A stretch of 64,000 nucleotides of DNA from assembly GCA_033851545.1 (NCBI GenBank), contig JAWWOO010000038.1, positions 40,328 to 104,327 on the forward strand, written 5' to 3'. This DNA is from JAWWOL01 sp033851545. Its GTDB lineage: Bacteria; Actinomycetota; Actinomycetes; JAWWOL01. Positions within the stretch are counted from its first letter, which is position 1. Every line of letters begins with the position of its first letter. The notes under the pieces are model-generated. The model was not told where the DNA came from, ran no database searches, and saw only the letters and a list, made by a program, of their open reading frames with translations. A program made the translations under genes and the position numbers. Of the stretch, positions 1 through 8,524 are shown in pieces.

Positions 1-129
1 CGCACGCTGACGGCCACGCAGCTCGAGGTGGCCGTGCTCGACCGCACCCGGTCCGGGCGCACCTTCCGCCGGCTGGCTCCGGCCTTCCTGCGCGGTGTGC
101 TGGGCGACAGCGCCGAGGCCTCCGCCTGA
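1..129 (+). CDS. prcA: Proteasome alpha subunit, C-terminal 42 residues (partial)
   Basis: Open frame from the window edge to TGA at 127-129. The translation contains LEVAVLDRTR and TFRRL, which match the end of actinobacterial 20S proteasome alpha subunits (mycobacterial PrcA has LEVAVLD followed by a basic FRRI stretch). The alpha ring gates the proteolytic chamber for pupylated substrates. Position supports the call, because pafA, pafB and pafC follow within 6 kb. The rest of the gene lies outside the window, so the assignment rests on about 40 residues plus context. Confidence 0.85.
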   Translation, partial: RTLTATQLEVAVLDRTRSGRTFRRLAPAFLRGVLGDSAEASA

Positions 130-153
130 CCCTTGCCGCACCCGGGCACCAGG

Positions 154-1230
154 TCAGGCCAGCTGCTTCCAGACGGCTGCCGCTGTGCTGCTCGAAGCCT
201 TCTGGCAGAACCACAGCCGTACGGACCTGTCGACGAACAGGTCGCCTGCCTTGCCCGGCGCCGGGTGGGTGGCCGCCGTGCTCGGGACCAGACGGACCTG
301 GGCGGCGCCGCCGGTGAACTGCGCCCCGCGGCCCAACGCGCCACCGACGCCCACGACGCCGAAGCCGCTGCCGGTGTTGTTCCGCTGTTCACCCCACACG
401 CCGATCCCGTGACCCTCGTTGACGCCGGTGACCGTCCCGTTGATGTTGGTCGGGTTGTGCGACTGCGCGTAAAGCGCCCGGCTCTTTCCCTGGTAGTCGA
501 TCGTCACCGCGTCGGTCGACGTCGTTGGCGACGACGACACCGCCGCCAACGCGTGACCGTTGCCGGACGCCGTGCCGGCCACGGCGACTCCGTCTTTCAC
601 GTAGGCATCGAGCCCCGGGCCGCCCTGGGCGTGCACCGACAGTCCTGTGGCCGGCTCAAGGGTGCCTGGGCTGCCGTCGAAAGTAACCGTCGTGAAGTCC
701 GTGACGTCGATCACGATCCCGGTGCCGGGCCCTTCGGTCGACACGTGCACCACGTCATGCCCATTCGCGTTCAGGTAGCCCGCAACGAAGCCGATGAACT
801 CGGCCGCATAGCGGCGGTCCAACGAGTGCGCACGCAATACCGGCCCGGTGTCCCCGACCCCGAGCTCGACCCCATCCGTCGTTGACCCGCCCGCGGCGAG
901 CCAGTCGACGCTGATCCCGCCCCGGACCCCGACCGCCGGACTCCCGGACGTCGCATCCCCTCCGCTGATCGAGGTGGTGGCCGACCCTGCCTCGTTGGCG
1001 TGGCCGAGGACGACGGGATCGCCGGTCGCGGCCACGACCGGGCTGGCGCTCATCGCTGCCATCGCACCACCGATGGCCGCGATGGGCGCAGCGCGCAGCA
1101 GGTTACGGCGGGTCAGGACACCGCGTGGCTCCTCAGCGGACCTGACGCCCGCCAGGAGCTGCTCGCGCAGCTGACGGACCTCCTCACGCACTGCGTCGAG
1201 CTGCTGTTGAAGTCCTTCGTTGGTCGCCAT
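154..1230 (-). CDS. Tat-exported glycine-rich secreted protein, paralogue A
   Basis: 358 residues starting at ATG 1230, preceded by GGGGAACGAG. A longer in-frame start at 1332 is rejected because this start aligns with the neighbouring paralogue. Residues 1-30 are a Q/E/R-rich amphipathic stretch, then TRRNLLRAAP and an alanine-rich hydrophobic segment ending SPVVAATG, a twin-arginine signal. The mature part is rich in G, A, T and V, with GIGVWGEQRNNTGSGFG and a tail ending LWFCQKASSSTAAAVWKQLA. The C-terminal third is nearly identical to the product of 1345-2292. No catalytic motif is visible. Probably a surface or secreted structural protein; function unknown. It runs convergent with prcA. 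Confidence 0.85.
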   Translation of the reverse strand: MATNEGLQQQLDAVREEVRQLREQLLAGVRSAEEPRGVLTRRNLLRAAPIAAIGGAMAAMSASPVVAATGDPVVLGHANEAGSATTSISGGDATSGSPAVGVRGGISVDWLAAGGSTTDGVELGVGDTGPVLRAHSLDRRYAAEFIGFVAGYLNANGHDVVHVSTEGPGTGIVIDVTDFTTVTFDGSPGTLEPATGLSVHAQGGPGLDAYVKDGVAVAGTASGNGHALAAVSSSPTTSTDAVTIDYQGKSRALYAQSHNPTNINGTVTGVNEGHGIGVWGEQRNNTGSGFGVVGVGGALGRGAQFTGGAAQVRLVPSTAATHPAPGKAGDLFVDRSVRLWFCQKASSSTAAAVWKQLA

Positions 1231-1344
1231 CTCGTTCCCCAAGTCCGGGCTGCCTGCCTGGTGCAGCCACAACAGACTCACAGTGGCACCCGGCGAATGC
1301 CTGCGGAAGGGGCCGAACCTGGAAATCGCCAATGACTCAAGCGC

Positions 1345-2292
1345 TCAGGCGATCTGCTTCCAAACCGCTGCCGTGCTGCCGGCCGAGGCCTTGGTGCAGA
1401 ACCACAGCCGCACCGCGCTGTCGACGTAGAGGTCACCGGTCTTGCCGGTTGTCGGATGCGTCGCCGAGGCACCTGGCACGAGCCGCGTCTGCGCTACGCC
1501 ACCGGCGAACTGGGCGCCCCGACCCCGGCTGCCGCCGACACCGACCACCCCGATGCCGGCGCCGGTGTTGTTGCGCTGCTCGCCCCACACGCCGATCCCG
1601 TGACCCTCGTTGACGCCGGTGACCGTCCCGTTGATGTTGGTGGCGTTGTGCGACTGCGCGTACAGGGCACGGCTCTTTCCGGCGTAGTCGATGGTCACCG
1701 CGTCCTCGGTCGTCGTCGTCGAGGTTGTCGCCGCGACGATGGCGTGACCGGCCTGCGCGGACGCCGTGATCGCGGTGCCCAGCTGGAGCACGGCGGAGAA
1801 CCGCGGGAAGATGTCGATCGCCTGGGCCTCCAGGCCGACAGCGCCTGCGGCGTGGGCGTGGATCGCGTCCCCGTTGGCCCCCTCAGCGGAGCCACCGGCG
1901 ACGTCGAGACTGGTGCCGCCGTTCAGGTCCTGCACCGCCACGGCGGCGCCGTTGCCCTCGTTCACCGTGAATCCGGTGGACGTGACCCGGGAGAACCAGA
2001 AGTCGCCGTCGACGAAGAGCGGCGTCTCCAGGTGGGTCTCGTCACTGCCGGTCGCCGAGTTGTACTCGCCGAGCAACAGCGGCTGGCCGGTCGTCGCGAC
2101 CGCCGGGCTCGCAGACATCGCAGCGACGACGCCACCGACGGCAGCCGCAGGCGCCACCCGCAGCAGGTTGCGCCGACTCAGCAGCCGGGGCTGCTCGGCC
2201 GGCTCGGGTCGCCTTTCGAGCTGCCTTCGCAGCTCCGCCATCTCATCGCGCATCGTGTCGAGCTGTTGCTGGAGCTCTTCGTTGCTCGCCAT
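1345..2292 (-). CDS. Tat-exported glycine-rich secreted protein, paralogue B
   Basis: 315 residues, ATG start after GGGGGCG. Same architecture as paralogue A: MASNEELQQQL amphipathic start, SRRNLLRVAP twin-arginine signal with a hydrophobic stretch and ATTG, then a glycine-rich mature domain. From VTIDY to the end it is almost the same protein as A (KSRALYAQSHN, NINGTVTGVNEGHG, VWGEQRNNTG, RLWFC). The central parts differ. It lies upstream of A on the same strand, 114 nt apart, so the two probably arose by tandem duplication. A 9-bp perfect hairpin lies in its leader. Function unknown. Confidence 0.85.
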   Translation of the reverse strand: MASNEELQQQLDTMRDEMAELRRQLERRPEPAEQPRLLSRRNLLRVAPAAAVGGVVAAMSASPAVATTGQPLLLGEYNSATGSDETHLETPLFVDGDFWFSRVTSTGFTVNEGNGAAVAVQDLNGGTSLDVAGGSAEGANGDAIHAHAAGAVGLEAQAIDIFPRFSAVLQLGTAITASAQAGHAIVAATTSTTTTEDAVTIDYAGKSRALYAQSHNATNINGTVTGVNEGHGIGVWGEQRNNTGAGIGVVGVGGSRGRGAQFAGGVAQTRLVPGASATHPTTGKTGDLYVDSAVRLWFCTKASAGSTAAVWKQIA

Positions 2293-2310
2293 GTCGCCCC
2301 CACATACCTG

Positions 2311-2332
2311 CCGGGCGCACCGTTGCGCCCGG
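2311..2332 (-). promoter_or_regulatory. Stem-loop in the leader of paralogue B
   Basis: Perfect 9-bp stem (ccgggcgca / tgcgcccgg) with a 4-nt loop, ending 19 nt upstream of the ATG at 2292 on the transcript. There is no U-tract, so it is more likely a 5' UTR structure affecting RNA stability or translation than a terminator. The rest of the gap 2293-2567 shows nothing recognisable. Confidence 0.4.
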
Positions 2333-2567
2333 ATCCGCCACCAACCAACACCGATGCCGGGCTCACCAGCAACGGCTGCGCGGGCAACAACCCCGTACCC
2401 TCAGGGACGAAGCCGCCATGCGGATGACCCGACCCGCGACCAAGATCACCAAGATGGATACGCCGTCGGGGTGAACTTGGCCGTTCGGGCTCAATGCGAC
2501 TGGTCCAGTCGGCCGAACCAAAACAGGCAACCGGGCGCAACCCGGCTACTGAGAAGGGGTGCACACG

Positions 2568-2843
2568 ATGAGCCGTCTGGCTACCGACACCACCATCCAC
2601 AAGGCGATGCGGGAGTTCGTCATCGCCCTGAACCGGGCGGAGAACGCGCAGGCCAGGGGAGCAGAGGCACACCTGCTGGGCGAGCTGCACAATGCCGTAC
2701 GCGAGGCCGGCATCATCGTCGAGGAGGCCCTGACCGCCTCCGGCTGGTCCGCCCCGGGCCGGATGATCCGGCTCCCGCAGCCCGACGTGACACTGGAGGC
2801 GAAGGCCGTGATCAACGAGACCGGCGTCGGCCTCGAGTACTGA
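2568..2843 (+). CDS. Small helical protein of unknown function between prcA and pafA
   Basis: 91 residues from ATG 2568; GAGAAGGGG lies 8 nt upstream, which favours this start over the GTG at 2559. The sequence MSRLATDTTIHKAMREFVIALNR is predicted helical and charged, followed by HLLGELHNAVREAGIIVEEAL and a short proline-containing C-terminus ending GVGLEY. No signal peptide, membrane segment or catalytic motif. I do not recognise the family. It lies 73 nt before pafA on the same strand, but pafA appears to have its own promoter, so a role in pupylation is only inferred from position. Confidence 0.7.
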   Translation: MSRLATDTTIHKAMREFVIALNRAENAQARGAEAHLLGELHNAVREAGIIVEEALTASGWSAPGRMIRLPQPDVTLEAKAVINETGVGLEY

Positions 2844-2904
2844 CCGCACCGAAACTGGGACCCGGCACGAGCCCCGAACCACGGCGGCCGTCCGTCCGCG
2901 GGCA

Positions 2905-2910
2905 TAGGCT
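2905..2910 (+). promoter_or_regulatory. Candidate -10 element for leaderless pafA
   Basis: TAGGCT ends 6 nt before the pafA ATG, and there is no Shine-Dalgarno sequence in the gap. That spacing places the transcription start at or next to the ATG. Confidence 0.5.
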
Positions 2911-2916
2911 GCAACC

Positions 2917-4275
2917 ATGGACCGGCGGATTTTCGGGCTCGAGAACGAGTACGGCGTCACGTGCACCTTCCGGGGGCAGCGACGCCTCTCGCCCGACGAG
3001 GTGGCCCGCTACCTGTTCCGGCGGGTGGTCTCCTGGGGCCGGTCGAGCAACGTCTTCCTCAAGAACGGCGCCCGGCTCTATCTCGACGTCGGCAGCCACC
3101 CCGAGTACGCCACGCCGGAGTGCGACAGTCCGATCGACCTCGTGACCCACGACAAGGCGGGGGAGCGGATCCTCGAGGGCCTGCTCGTCGACGCCGAGCG
3201 GCGGCTGCGCGAGGAAGGCATCGCCGGCGACATCTACCTGTTCAAGAACAACACCGACTCCGCAGGCAACTCGTACGGCTGCCACGAGAACTTCCTGGTG
3301 GGCCGGCACGGCGAGTTCGGCCGGCTGGCCGAGGTGCTCATCCCCTTCCTGGTCACCCGCCAGATCATTTGCGGGGCAGGCAAAGTGCTGCAGACTCCGC
3401 GCGGCGCCGTCTACTGCGTGAGCCAGCGGGCCGAGCACATCTGGGAGGGCGTCTCCAGCGCCACGACCCGCAGCCGGCCCATCATCAATACCCGGGACGA
3501 GCCGCACGCCGACGCCGAGCGGTTCCGTCGGCTGCACGTGATCGTCGGCGACTCCAACATGAACGAGTGCACGACCCTGCTCAAGGTCGGGTCAGCAGAC
3601 CTGGTGCTGCGGATGATCGAAGCCGGTGTGGTCATGCGTGACCTCACCCTGGAGAACCCGATCCGGGCCATCCGCGAGGTCAGCCACGACATCACCGGCC
3701 GGCGCAAGGTCAAGCTCGCCAACGGCCGTGAGGCCACCGCGCTGGAGATCCAGCGCGAGTACCACAACAAGGCGGCCGACTTCGTCGGCCGGCGCGGTGT
3801 CGACCCGGTCGCCGAGCGTGTCCTCGACCTGTGGGACCGCACCCTCACGGCCATCGAGAGCGGCAACCTCGACGGCGTGGCCCGCGAGATCGACTGGGTT
3901 ACCAAGCTGCAGATCATCGAGCGCTACCAGGCAAAGTACGACCTGCCGTTGTCCAGTCCCCGGGTCGCGCAGCTCGACCTCGCCTACCACGACGTCAACC
4001 GCAACCGCGGCCTCTACTACCTCCTCGAGCGGCACGGCAAGGTCAGCCGGGTCTCCCATGACCTCGCCATCTTCGAGGCCAAGTCGGTGCCCCCGCAGAC
4101 CACGCGGGCTCGGCTCCGCGGCGAGTTCATCAAGCGGGCGCAGGAGAAGCGCCGCGACTTCACCGTCGACTGGGTGCACCTCAAGCTCAACGACCAGGCG
4201 CAGCGCACTGTGCTGTGCAAGGACCCGTTCAGGTCCGTCGACGAGCGGGTCGAGAAGCTCATCGCCAGTATGTAG
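2917..4275 (+). CDS. pafA: Pup--protein ligase PafA
   Basis: 452 residues. PafA activates the C-terminal glutamate of Pup as a phosphate ester and links it to substrate lysines, marking them for the proteasome. The start MDRRIFGLENEYG carries the nucleotide/Mg-binding glutamate (E9, E11) typical of the carboxylate-amine ligase fold, and LYLDVGSHPEYATPECDS carries Asp57, the conserved base. KNNTDSAGNSYGCHENF, TRSRPIINTRDEPHAD and LLKVGSADLVL are also family blocks. Length fits the family (about 450). It sits downstream of prcA and upstream of pafBC, as in mycobacteria. No Dop or Pup gene is inside the window; they are expected upstream of prcA. Confidence 0.97.
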   Translation: MDRRIFGLENEYGVTCTFRGQRRLSPDEVARYLFRRVVSWGRSSNVFLKNGARLYLDVGSHPEYATPECDSPIDLVTHDKAGERILEGLLVDAERRLREEGIAGDIYLFKNNTDSAGNSYGCHENFLVGRHGEFGRLAEVLIPFLVTRQIICGAGKVLQTPRGAVYCVSQRAEHIWEGVSSATTRSRPIINTRDEPHADAERFRRLHVIVGDSNMNECTTLLKVGSADLVLRMIEAGVVMRDLTLENPIRAIREVSHDITGRRKVKLANGREATALEIQREYHNKAADFVGRRGVDPVAERVLDLWDRTLTAIESGNLDGVAREIDWVTKLQIIERYQAKYDLPLSSPRVAQLDLAYHDVNRNRGLYYLLERHGKVSRVSHDLAIFEAKSVPPQTTRARLRGEFIKRAQEKRRDFTVDWVHLKLNDQAQRTVLCKDPFRSVDERVEKLIASM

Positions 4276-4414
4276 TAACCCCTATGTCACCTTGCGGACA
4301 GCGACGCGAGGTGTCATCCGCGGTCAGGCGGGCACAACCGGGTTCAGCGCGGCCGGATGTCCACCCGGGCGCCCCGCCCGAGGCCTGAAACCTCGCCTGA
4401 CCAAGGAGGATCCC

Positions 4415-4564
4415 GTGGGTCCCTGGCTCCTGCTTCTCATCCTCGCCCTTGTCGCCGCGGTGCTCGGTTTTGCGAGCGCGGCACACTGGCTGTTCATCGT
4501 TGCCATCGTGCTGCTCGTCGCCGGCGTGGTGCTCAGCATCACCAGCCGCACCAGTCGCCTTTAG
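4415..4564 (+). CDS. 49-residue membrane protein
   Basis: GTG start at 4415, 5 nt after the strong Shine-Dalgarno AAGGAGG (4403-4409), ending TAG 4564. The product VGPWLLLLILALVAAVLGF then SAAHWLFIVAIVLLVAGVV is two hydrophobic segments and a short SRTSRL basic tail. It resembles the small hydrophobic proteins common in actinobacteria (often annotated simply as hydrophobic protein). The ribosome binding site is much better than those of most neighbours, which argues it is truly expressed. Function unknown. Confidence 0.65.
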   Translation: MGPWLLLLILALVAAVLGFASAAHWLFIVAIVLLVAGVVLSITSRTSRL

Positions 4565-4583
4565 CCGCAGGCAGTCTCGGTTT

Positions 4584-4627
4584 GTCAGGCCGGCAGGTCG
4601 CAGAGCGCTGCGGCATGCCGGCCTGAC
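4584..4627. terminator. Bidirectional hairpin between the 49-residue protein and the DUF3866 gene
   Basis: Perfect 12-bp inverted repeat, gtcaggccggca (4584-4595) and tgccggcctgac (4616-4627), with a 20-nt loop. It lies between two convergent genes and overlaps the last codons of the minus-strand one. No U-tract, as usual for actinobacterial terminators. Confidence 0.6.
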
Positions 4628-5679
4628 GCTGCGGCGGCAAGGAAGTACGCGTCGTCGTCGGCATACGACCGGCCCATCGTCCTGAGCTGGATTCCTTGCT
4701 GGGCAGCCGATCTGAGTACGCCAGCCAGCCCGTCGAGGTCGATCTGCACCTGACGGTGTCGTGCCGGCAGTTCGCCGAGCTGGTCGCGAATCCTTGCTGC
4801 CAGGGCACTTTCGGGCAACACGGGCACGGCCAGGTCGGCCGGCAGCAGCGCCACCCGCCCGTACGCGGTCAGGCTGTGGTGCGAGACCCCGACGTGACGG
4901 TCGCGGGCGTCGGCACCGGAGATCCGCAGCGTGCCGACAGCACGCCCGCCCAGGACGCCGGCCGCGTTGACCCCGTCACCGACGGCGACGCCGGAGAAGC
5001 CCCAGCGGGTGTCCGTGCCCAGGTTGCCGGGGCCCTGGGCCACGACGACGACGTCGGCCCCGAGCACCAGGCGGGCCACCAGCAGGGCGCTGTGCAGGCT
5101 GACGGCCTCGTGGTCGCCGCCGTAGGCCTGGCCGGCCGTGACCGTGCCGCAGATCAGCCCGGCGGTGGACAACGCCGGCGCCGTGCGGGAGTAGTGCAGG
5201 GGCAGTGCTCCGCCGTCGGACATGACGTAGGCCACCCGGGTGCCCGGCCGGTCGGCGGCGATCGCCAGGCAGATCGCCGGCAGGGCCGAGTGCAGGTCGG
5301 CCAGCACCACCGGTACTCCGCCCAGGTCGTCGGCGTCGGCCAGCAGTGCGTGGTGGGGTGACCCCTGCTCGTCGGCACTGCCGACGGTGACCTGCAGCGG
5401 GGTGTAGCGCGCTTTCACGATGTGCCCGGCGGTGGTTTTGTCGACGGGCAGCCGCTCGGGCAGCGCCACCACCATCGCGTGGCCACCGGTCCCGAGGTCG
5501 AGGTCGAGTGCGTTGGTGTTGAGGAGCACCACGTCGCCGACGACCGGCACACCGACCACGGAGACGTCGGCCAGCGCCGGGACCGGGTCACCGGCGACGT
5601 CGACGGTGAGCTCGTGCATCGGCCCCTCGGCGCGGAGGACGGCCGCCACGATGCCCTTGCGCCAACGGATCACCGGCAC
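4585..5679 (-). CDS. DUF3866 family protein
   Basis: 364 residues. The sequence matches the DUF3866 family, which is found next to pafA/pafBC in many actinobacteria. It is mostly beta/alpha globular, with GTGGHAMVVALPER, GVPVVLADLHSALPAICLA, YVMSDGGALPLHYS, ICGTVTAGQAYGGDHEA and VVVAQGPGNLGT, and no signal peptide. Biochemical role unknown. Encoded opposite to pafA and pafB: it shares a terminator hairpin with the gene downstream of pafA and is divergent from pafB, with 71 nt between the start codons. Confidence 0.85.
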   Translation of the reverse strand: MPVIRWRKGIVAAVLRAEGPMHELTVDVAGDPVPALADVSVVGVPVVGDVVLLNTNALDLDLGTGGHAMVVALPERLPVDKTTAGHIVKARYTPLQVTVGSADEQGSPHHALLADADDLGGVPVVLADLHSALPAICLAIAADRPGTRVAYVMSDGGALPLHYSRTAPALSTAGLICGTVTAGQAYGGDHEAVSLHSALLVARLVLGADVVVVAQGPGNLGTDTRWGFSGVAVGDGVNAAGVLGGRAVGTLRISGADARDRHVGVSHHSLTAYGRVALLPADLAVPVLPESALAARIRDQLGELPARHRQVQIDLDGLAGVLRSAAQQGIQLRTMGRSYADDDAYFLAAAASGRHAAALCDLPA

Positions 5680-5750
5680 AGGCTACCGAGACAGCCGTAC
5701 TCGGACTGTTAGCGTCTGGGTCGGGACCGGCGAGCAGGGGAGGCAGCAGC

Positions 5751-6713
5751 ATGTCGGCACGTCGTACGGAGCGCCTGCTCAACCTGGTCATCTGCCTGCT
5801 CTCGACCCGCCGCTACCTCAGCGCCCAGCAGATCCGCGAGATGGTTCCCGGCTACGGGCCCTCCGACGACGACGCCTTCCGCCGGATGTTCGAGCGGGAC
5901 AAGGAGGAGCTGCGCGACCTGGGCATCCCGCTCGAGGTCGGCAGCGACACGGTCTGGGAGGACGAGCCGGGCTACCGGATCGCCGCCAGGGACTACGAGC
6001 TGCCCGAGATCGCGCTGACTGCTGACGAGGCCGCAGCCATCGGGCTGGCGGCCCGGTTGTGGGCGCAGGCCGGTCTGGCCGAGGCCGCGTCCTCGGCCCT
6101 GATGAAGCTGCGAGCAGCCGGCATCGAGGCCGACAGCACCGGGCTCGGCGAGCTCGAGCCGCACGTCGACGCGAGCGAGCCGGCGTTCGAGCCGCTGCTC
6201 GATGCGCTGCACGCCCGCAAGGCGGTTCGTTTCGACTACCGGCCCGGCCCTGCCGCCCCGACCGCCACCCGCACCCTCGACGCCTGGGGCATCGTCTCCT
6301 GGCACGGCCGCTGGTATGTCGTGGGTCACGACCGCGACCGGTCGGCACCGCGGGTGTTCCGGCTCAGCCGGATCGTCGGCCCGGTCCGCACGGCCGGCAA
6401 GATCGGCACCCCGATGCCCGCCGACGTCGACCTCCGCAGCTTCATCGAGCGCGCCTATCGTCGCGAGCCCGCCACGCAGGCGACGGCCACCGTGGCCGTA
6501 CGCCCGGGAGCCGCGTTCCAGCTGCGCCGGTGGGCGGCCGAGGTCGACGACGGTGCCGACGACCTGCGTGGGTGGGACCTGGCCCGGATCTCCTACGGGG
6601 ATCTCGAGTGGATGGCCCAGGGTGTGGCCGGGCATGCGGACGACGTCGTCGTGCTCGAGCCTGCTGAGCTGGTCGACGCGGTGGTCCGGCGACTACGGGC
6701 GGCGGCCTCGTGA
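5751..6713 (+). CDS. pafB: WYL-domain transcriptional regulator PafB
   Basis: 320 residues. PafB acts with PafC as the transcription activator of the mycobacterial LexA/RecA-independent DNA damage response; the WYL domain is thought to sense nucleic acid. Residues 1-60 are an HTH (RTERLLNLVICLLSTRRYLSAQQIRE), the middle holds the WYL region with RKAVRFDYRPG and ARTLDAWGIVSWHGRWYVVG, and the C-terminal WCX part follows. AGGGGAGG precedes the ATG. It overlaps pafC by 4 nt (GTGA), so the two subunits should be translationally coupled. Confidence 0.93.
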   Translation: MSARRTERLLNLVICLLSTRRYLSAQQIREMVPGYGPSDDDAFRRMFERDKEELRDLGIPLEVGSDTVWEDEPGYRIAARDYELPEIALTADEAAAIGLAARLWAQAGLAEAASSALMKLRAAGIEADSTGLGELEPHVDASEPAFEPLLDALHARKAVRFDYRPGPAAPTATRTLDAWGIVSWHGRWYVVGHDRDRSAPRVFRLSRIVGPVRTAGKIGTPMPADVDLRSFIERAYRREPATQATATVAVRPGAAFQLRRWAAEVDDGADDLRGWDLARISYGDLEWMAQGVAGHADDVVVLEPAELVDAVVRRLRAAAS

Positions 6714-7663
6714 CCGGCTCCGCCGACCGGCTGCCCCGCCTGCTGGCCCTGGTGCCCTATCTCCAGGCCCACCCCGGGGCCCGGCTCGCCGAGGTGGCCG
6801 AGGTCTTCGGCGTCACCGAGAAGCAGCTGCGCAGCGACCTCGATCTGGTCTTCCTGTGCGGGCTGCCGGGGCACGGCCCGGGCGACCTGATCGACGTGAG
6901 CTACGAAGGCGACACGGTGAGCGTGTCCAACGCCGACACCATCGCCCGGCCGCTGCGGCTGACCGCGCAGGAGGCGCTCGCCCTGATCGTCGCCCTCCGC
7001 ACGCTCGCGGAGCTGCCCGGGATCGACCGTGGCGGGTCGGTGCAGCAGGCGCTGGCCAAGCTCGAGTCGGCGACCGGGTCGGCAGCCGACGACGCCGACA
7101 AGGTCGAGGTCGTCGTCGAGGGCGCGGACCGTGCCCTGGCAGTCGCCCGGGAAGCCGTGGCGGCCAAGCGGCTGGTCCACCTCACCTACCACGTGCCGGG
7201 TCGGGACGAGACAACCGAGCGTGACGTCGACCCGATGCGGCTGCTGATGGTCGAGGGCCGCAGCTACCTCGAGGGCTGGTGCCGGCGGGCGGAGGCCGTC
7301 CGGCTCTTCCGCCTGGACCGGGTGCTCGAGATCACCTTGCTCGACGCGCCGTCGGAGCCGCCGGAGGAGGCCCAGGAGCGCGATGTGACCGCTGGGCTGT
7401 TCCAGCCGTCCCCGCAGGACCTGCTGGTCACCCTGGACCTCACCGCCGATGCCGCCTGGGTGGCCGAGTACTACCCGACCGAGACGGTCACCCCCAACGG
7501 CACCGGCGGGGTGCTGGCCACACTGCGCACTCCCGACCCCCGGTGGGTCCGCAGGCTCGCCCTGCGCCTGGCCGGCAGCCTCACGGTGGTCGCGCCGTCG
7601 TCACTCGCCGCTGAGGTCGCGGCCGACGCGACCCGGGCGCTCCAGGCTTATCCGGGCAGATAA
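6710..7663 (+). CDS. pafC: WYL-domain transcriptional regulator PafC
   Basis: 317 residues from a GTG that overlaps the pafB stop. It has the same domain order as PafB: N-terminal HTH (residues 8-60, including LAEVAEVFGVTEKQLRSDL), WYL region (KRLVHLTYHVPG, DPMRLLMVEGRSYLEGWCRRAEAVRLFRLDR) and C-terminal WCX region. PafB and PafC form the heterodimer that activates DNA damage genes. No overlap with the following zinc-ribbon gene, which begins 150 nt later with its own Shine-Dalgarno. Confidence 0.93.
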   Translation: MTGSADRLPRLLALVPYLQAHPGARLAEVAEVFGVTEKQLRSDLDLVFLCGLPGHGPGDLIDVSYEGDTVSVSNADTIARPLRLTAQEALALIVALRTLAELPGIDRGGSVQQALAKLESATGSAADDADKVEVVVEGADRALAVAREAVAAKRLVHLTYHVPGRDETTERDVDPMRLLMVEGRSYLEGWCRRAEAVRLFRLDRVLEITLLDAPSEPPEEAQERDVTAGLFQPSPQDLLVTLDLTADAAWVAEYYPTETVTPNGTGGVLATLRTPDPRWVRRLALRLAGSLTVVAPSSLAAEVAADATRALQAYPGR

Positions 7664-7813
7664 GACGGCTCGGTGACCTCGGCCTAGGCCGAAGGGACTA
7701 GCAGAATGCCCGAACATATGGGGCCGTGGGGCGTTCAAGGATTTCCGGCATCGTGCCGAACTTCTGGCTATCGCGTACTTAACGGGGACGCGGCATCCGG
7801 AAGGACGACAGCG

Positions 7814-8146
7814 ATGACCACGATCAAGGCCTCTTGCCCCAGCTGCGGCGAGGTCGAGCTCACCTCGGCCGACATCTCGCTGATGGTGTGCAACCACGCA
7901 TCGCTGTCCTACTACGCGTTCACCTGCCCCAAGTGCGTCGACGTCGTGAAGAAGCCCGCTGACGACCACGTGGTCTCGCTGCTGATGTCCGGCGGCGTCA
8001 AGGCGACCGTCTGGGAGGTCCCCGCTGAGGCGATGGAGCCCAAGGCCGGCCCGGCGCTCGGCTACGACGACCTGCTCGACTTCGCGCTCCAGCTGGCCTC
8101 CCTCGACCTGCTCGCCGCCGAGGCCGCCACGCCCGCCCGGCGCTAG
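7814..8146 (+). CDS. Small zinc-ribbon protein
   Basis: 110 residues from ATG 7814 after GGAAGGA. Two CPxC knuckles, CPSCG (residues 8-12) and CPKC (about 43-46), indicate a single zinc ribbon. The rest, ending LASLDLLAAEAA, is helical. No signal peptide. The upstream in-frame start at 7706 is rejected: it has no ribosome binding site and its extra sequence is not protein-like. Placed between pafC and tatA; followed by a perfect terminator hairpin. Function unknown, probably nucleic acid or protein binding. Confidence 0.75.
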   Translation: MTTIKASCPSCGEVELTSADISLMVCNHASLSYYAFTCPKCVDVVKKPADDHVVSLLMSGGVKATVWEVPAEAMEPKAGPALGYDDLLDFALQLASLDLLAAEAATPARR

Positions 8147-8177
8147 GACACCCCTCCTGCTTACTGCCTCTCGTACG

Positions 8178-8212
8178 GTACGGGCCCCCTCCCTGCGGAG
8201 CGGGGCCCGTAC
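8178..8212. terminator. Intrinsic terminator after the zinc-ribbon gene
   Basis: Perfect 11-bp stem gtacgggcccc / ggggcccgtac with a 13-nt loop, starting 31 nt after the stop codon at 8146. Confidence 0.75.
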
Positions 8213-8260
8213 CTGTTCGGCCAGGTTCATACGGACGGTCTGCTGCTATCGTCACGGACC

Positions 8261-8449
8261 ATGTGGGTCTGGATCTCGATCGCTGCCGGGCTGGTGGTCG
8301 CCCTGATCATCTTCGGCGTGGCGGCGCTGCGGTCCTGGCGGCAGGTCAAGGCGCTGCGGACGTCGCTGAAGGATGTGCAGGCCGACGTCCAGTCCTACGC
8401 TGACCGGATGCAGGTCGCCGGCCCGGGGGAGCACAAGAACGCAACCTGA
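8261..8449 (+). CDS. Single-pass membrane protein, 62 residues
   Basis: ATG 8261 with TATCGT 8 nt upstream and no Shine-Dalgarno, so possibly leaderless. Residues 2-23 (WVWISIAAGLVVALIIFGVAAL) form one membrane helix, followed by a basic amphipathic helix RSWRQVKALRTSLKDVQADVQ and a polar tail. It sits 75 nt upstream of tatA on the same strand. Similar one-TM proteins occur near actinobacterial tatA, but I cannot name a function. Confidence 0.65.
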   Translation: MWVWISIAAGLVVALIIFGVAALRSWRQVKALRTSLKDVQADVQSYADRMQVAGPGEHKNAT

Positions 8450-8489
8450 ACTAACCGGGTCGGACCCTGCCAGCCGCAGGATCCGGACG

Positions 8490-8495
8490 TACACT
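8490..8495 (+). promoter_or_regulatory. Candidate -10 element for tatA
   Basis: TACACT lies about 30 nt before the tatA ATG, leaving room for a short leader that carries GAGAGAGGA (8507-8515). Confidence 0.35.
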
Positions 8496-8524
8496 GAGCG
8501 CACGTCGAGAGAGGACACACAGTC

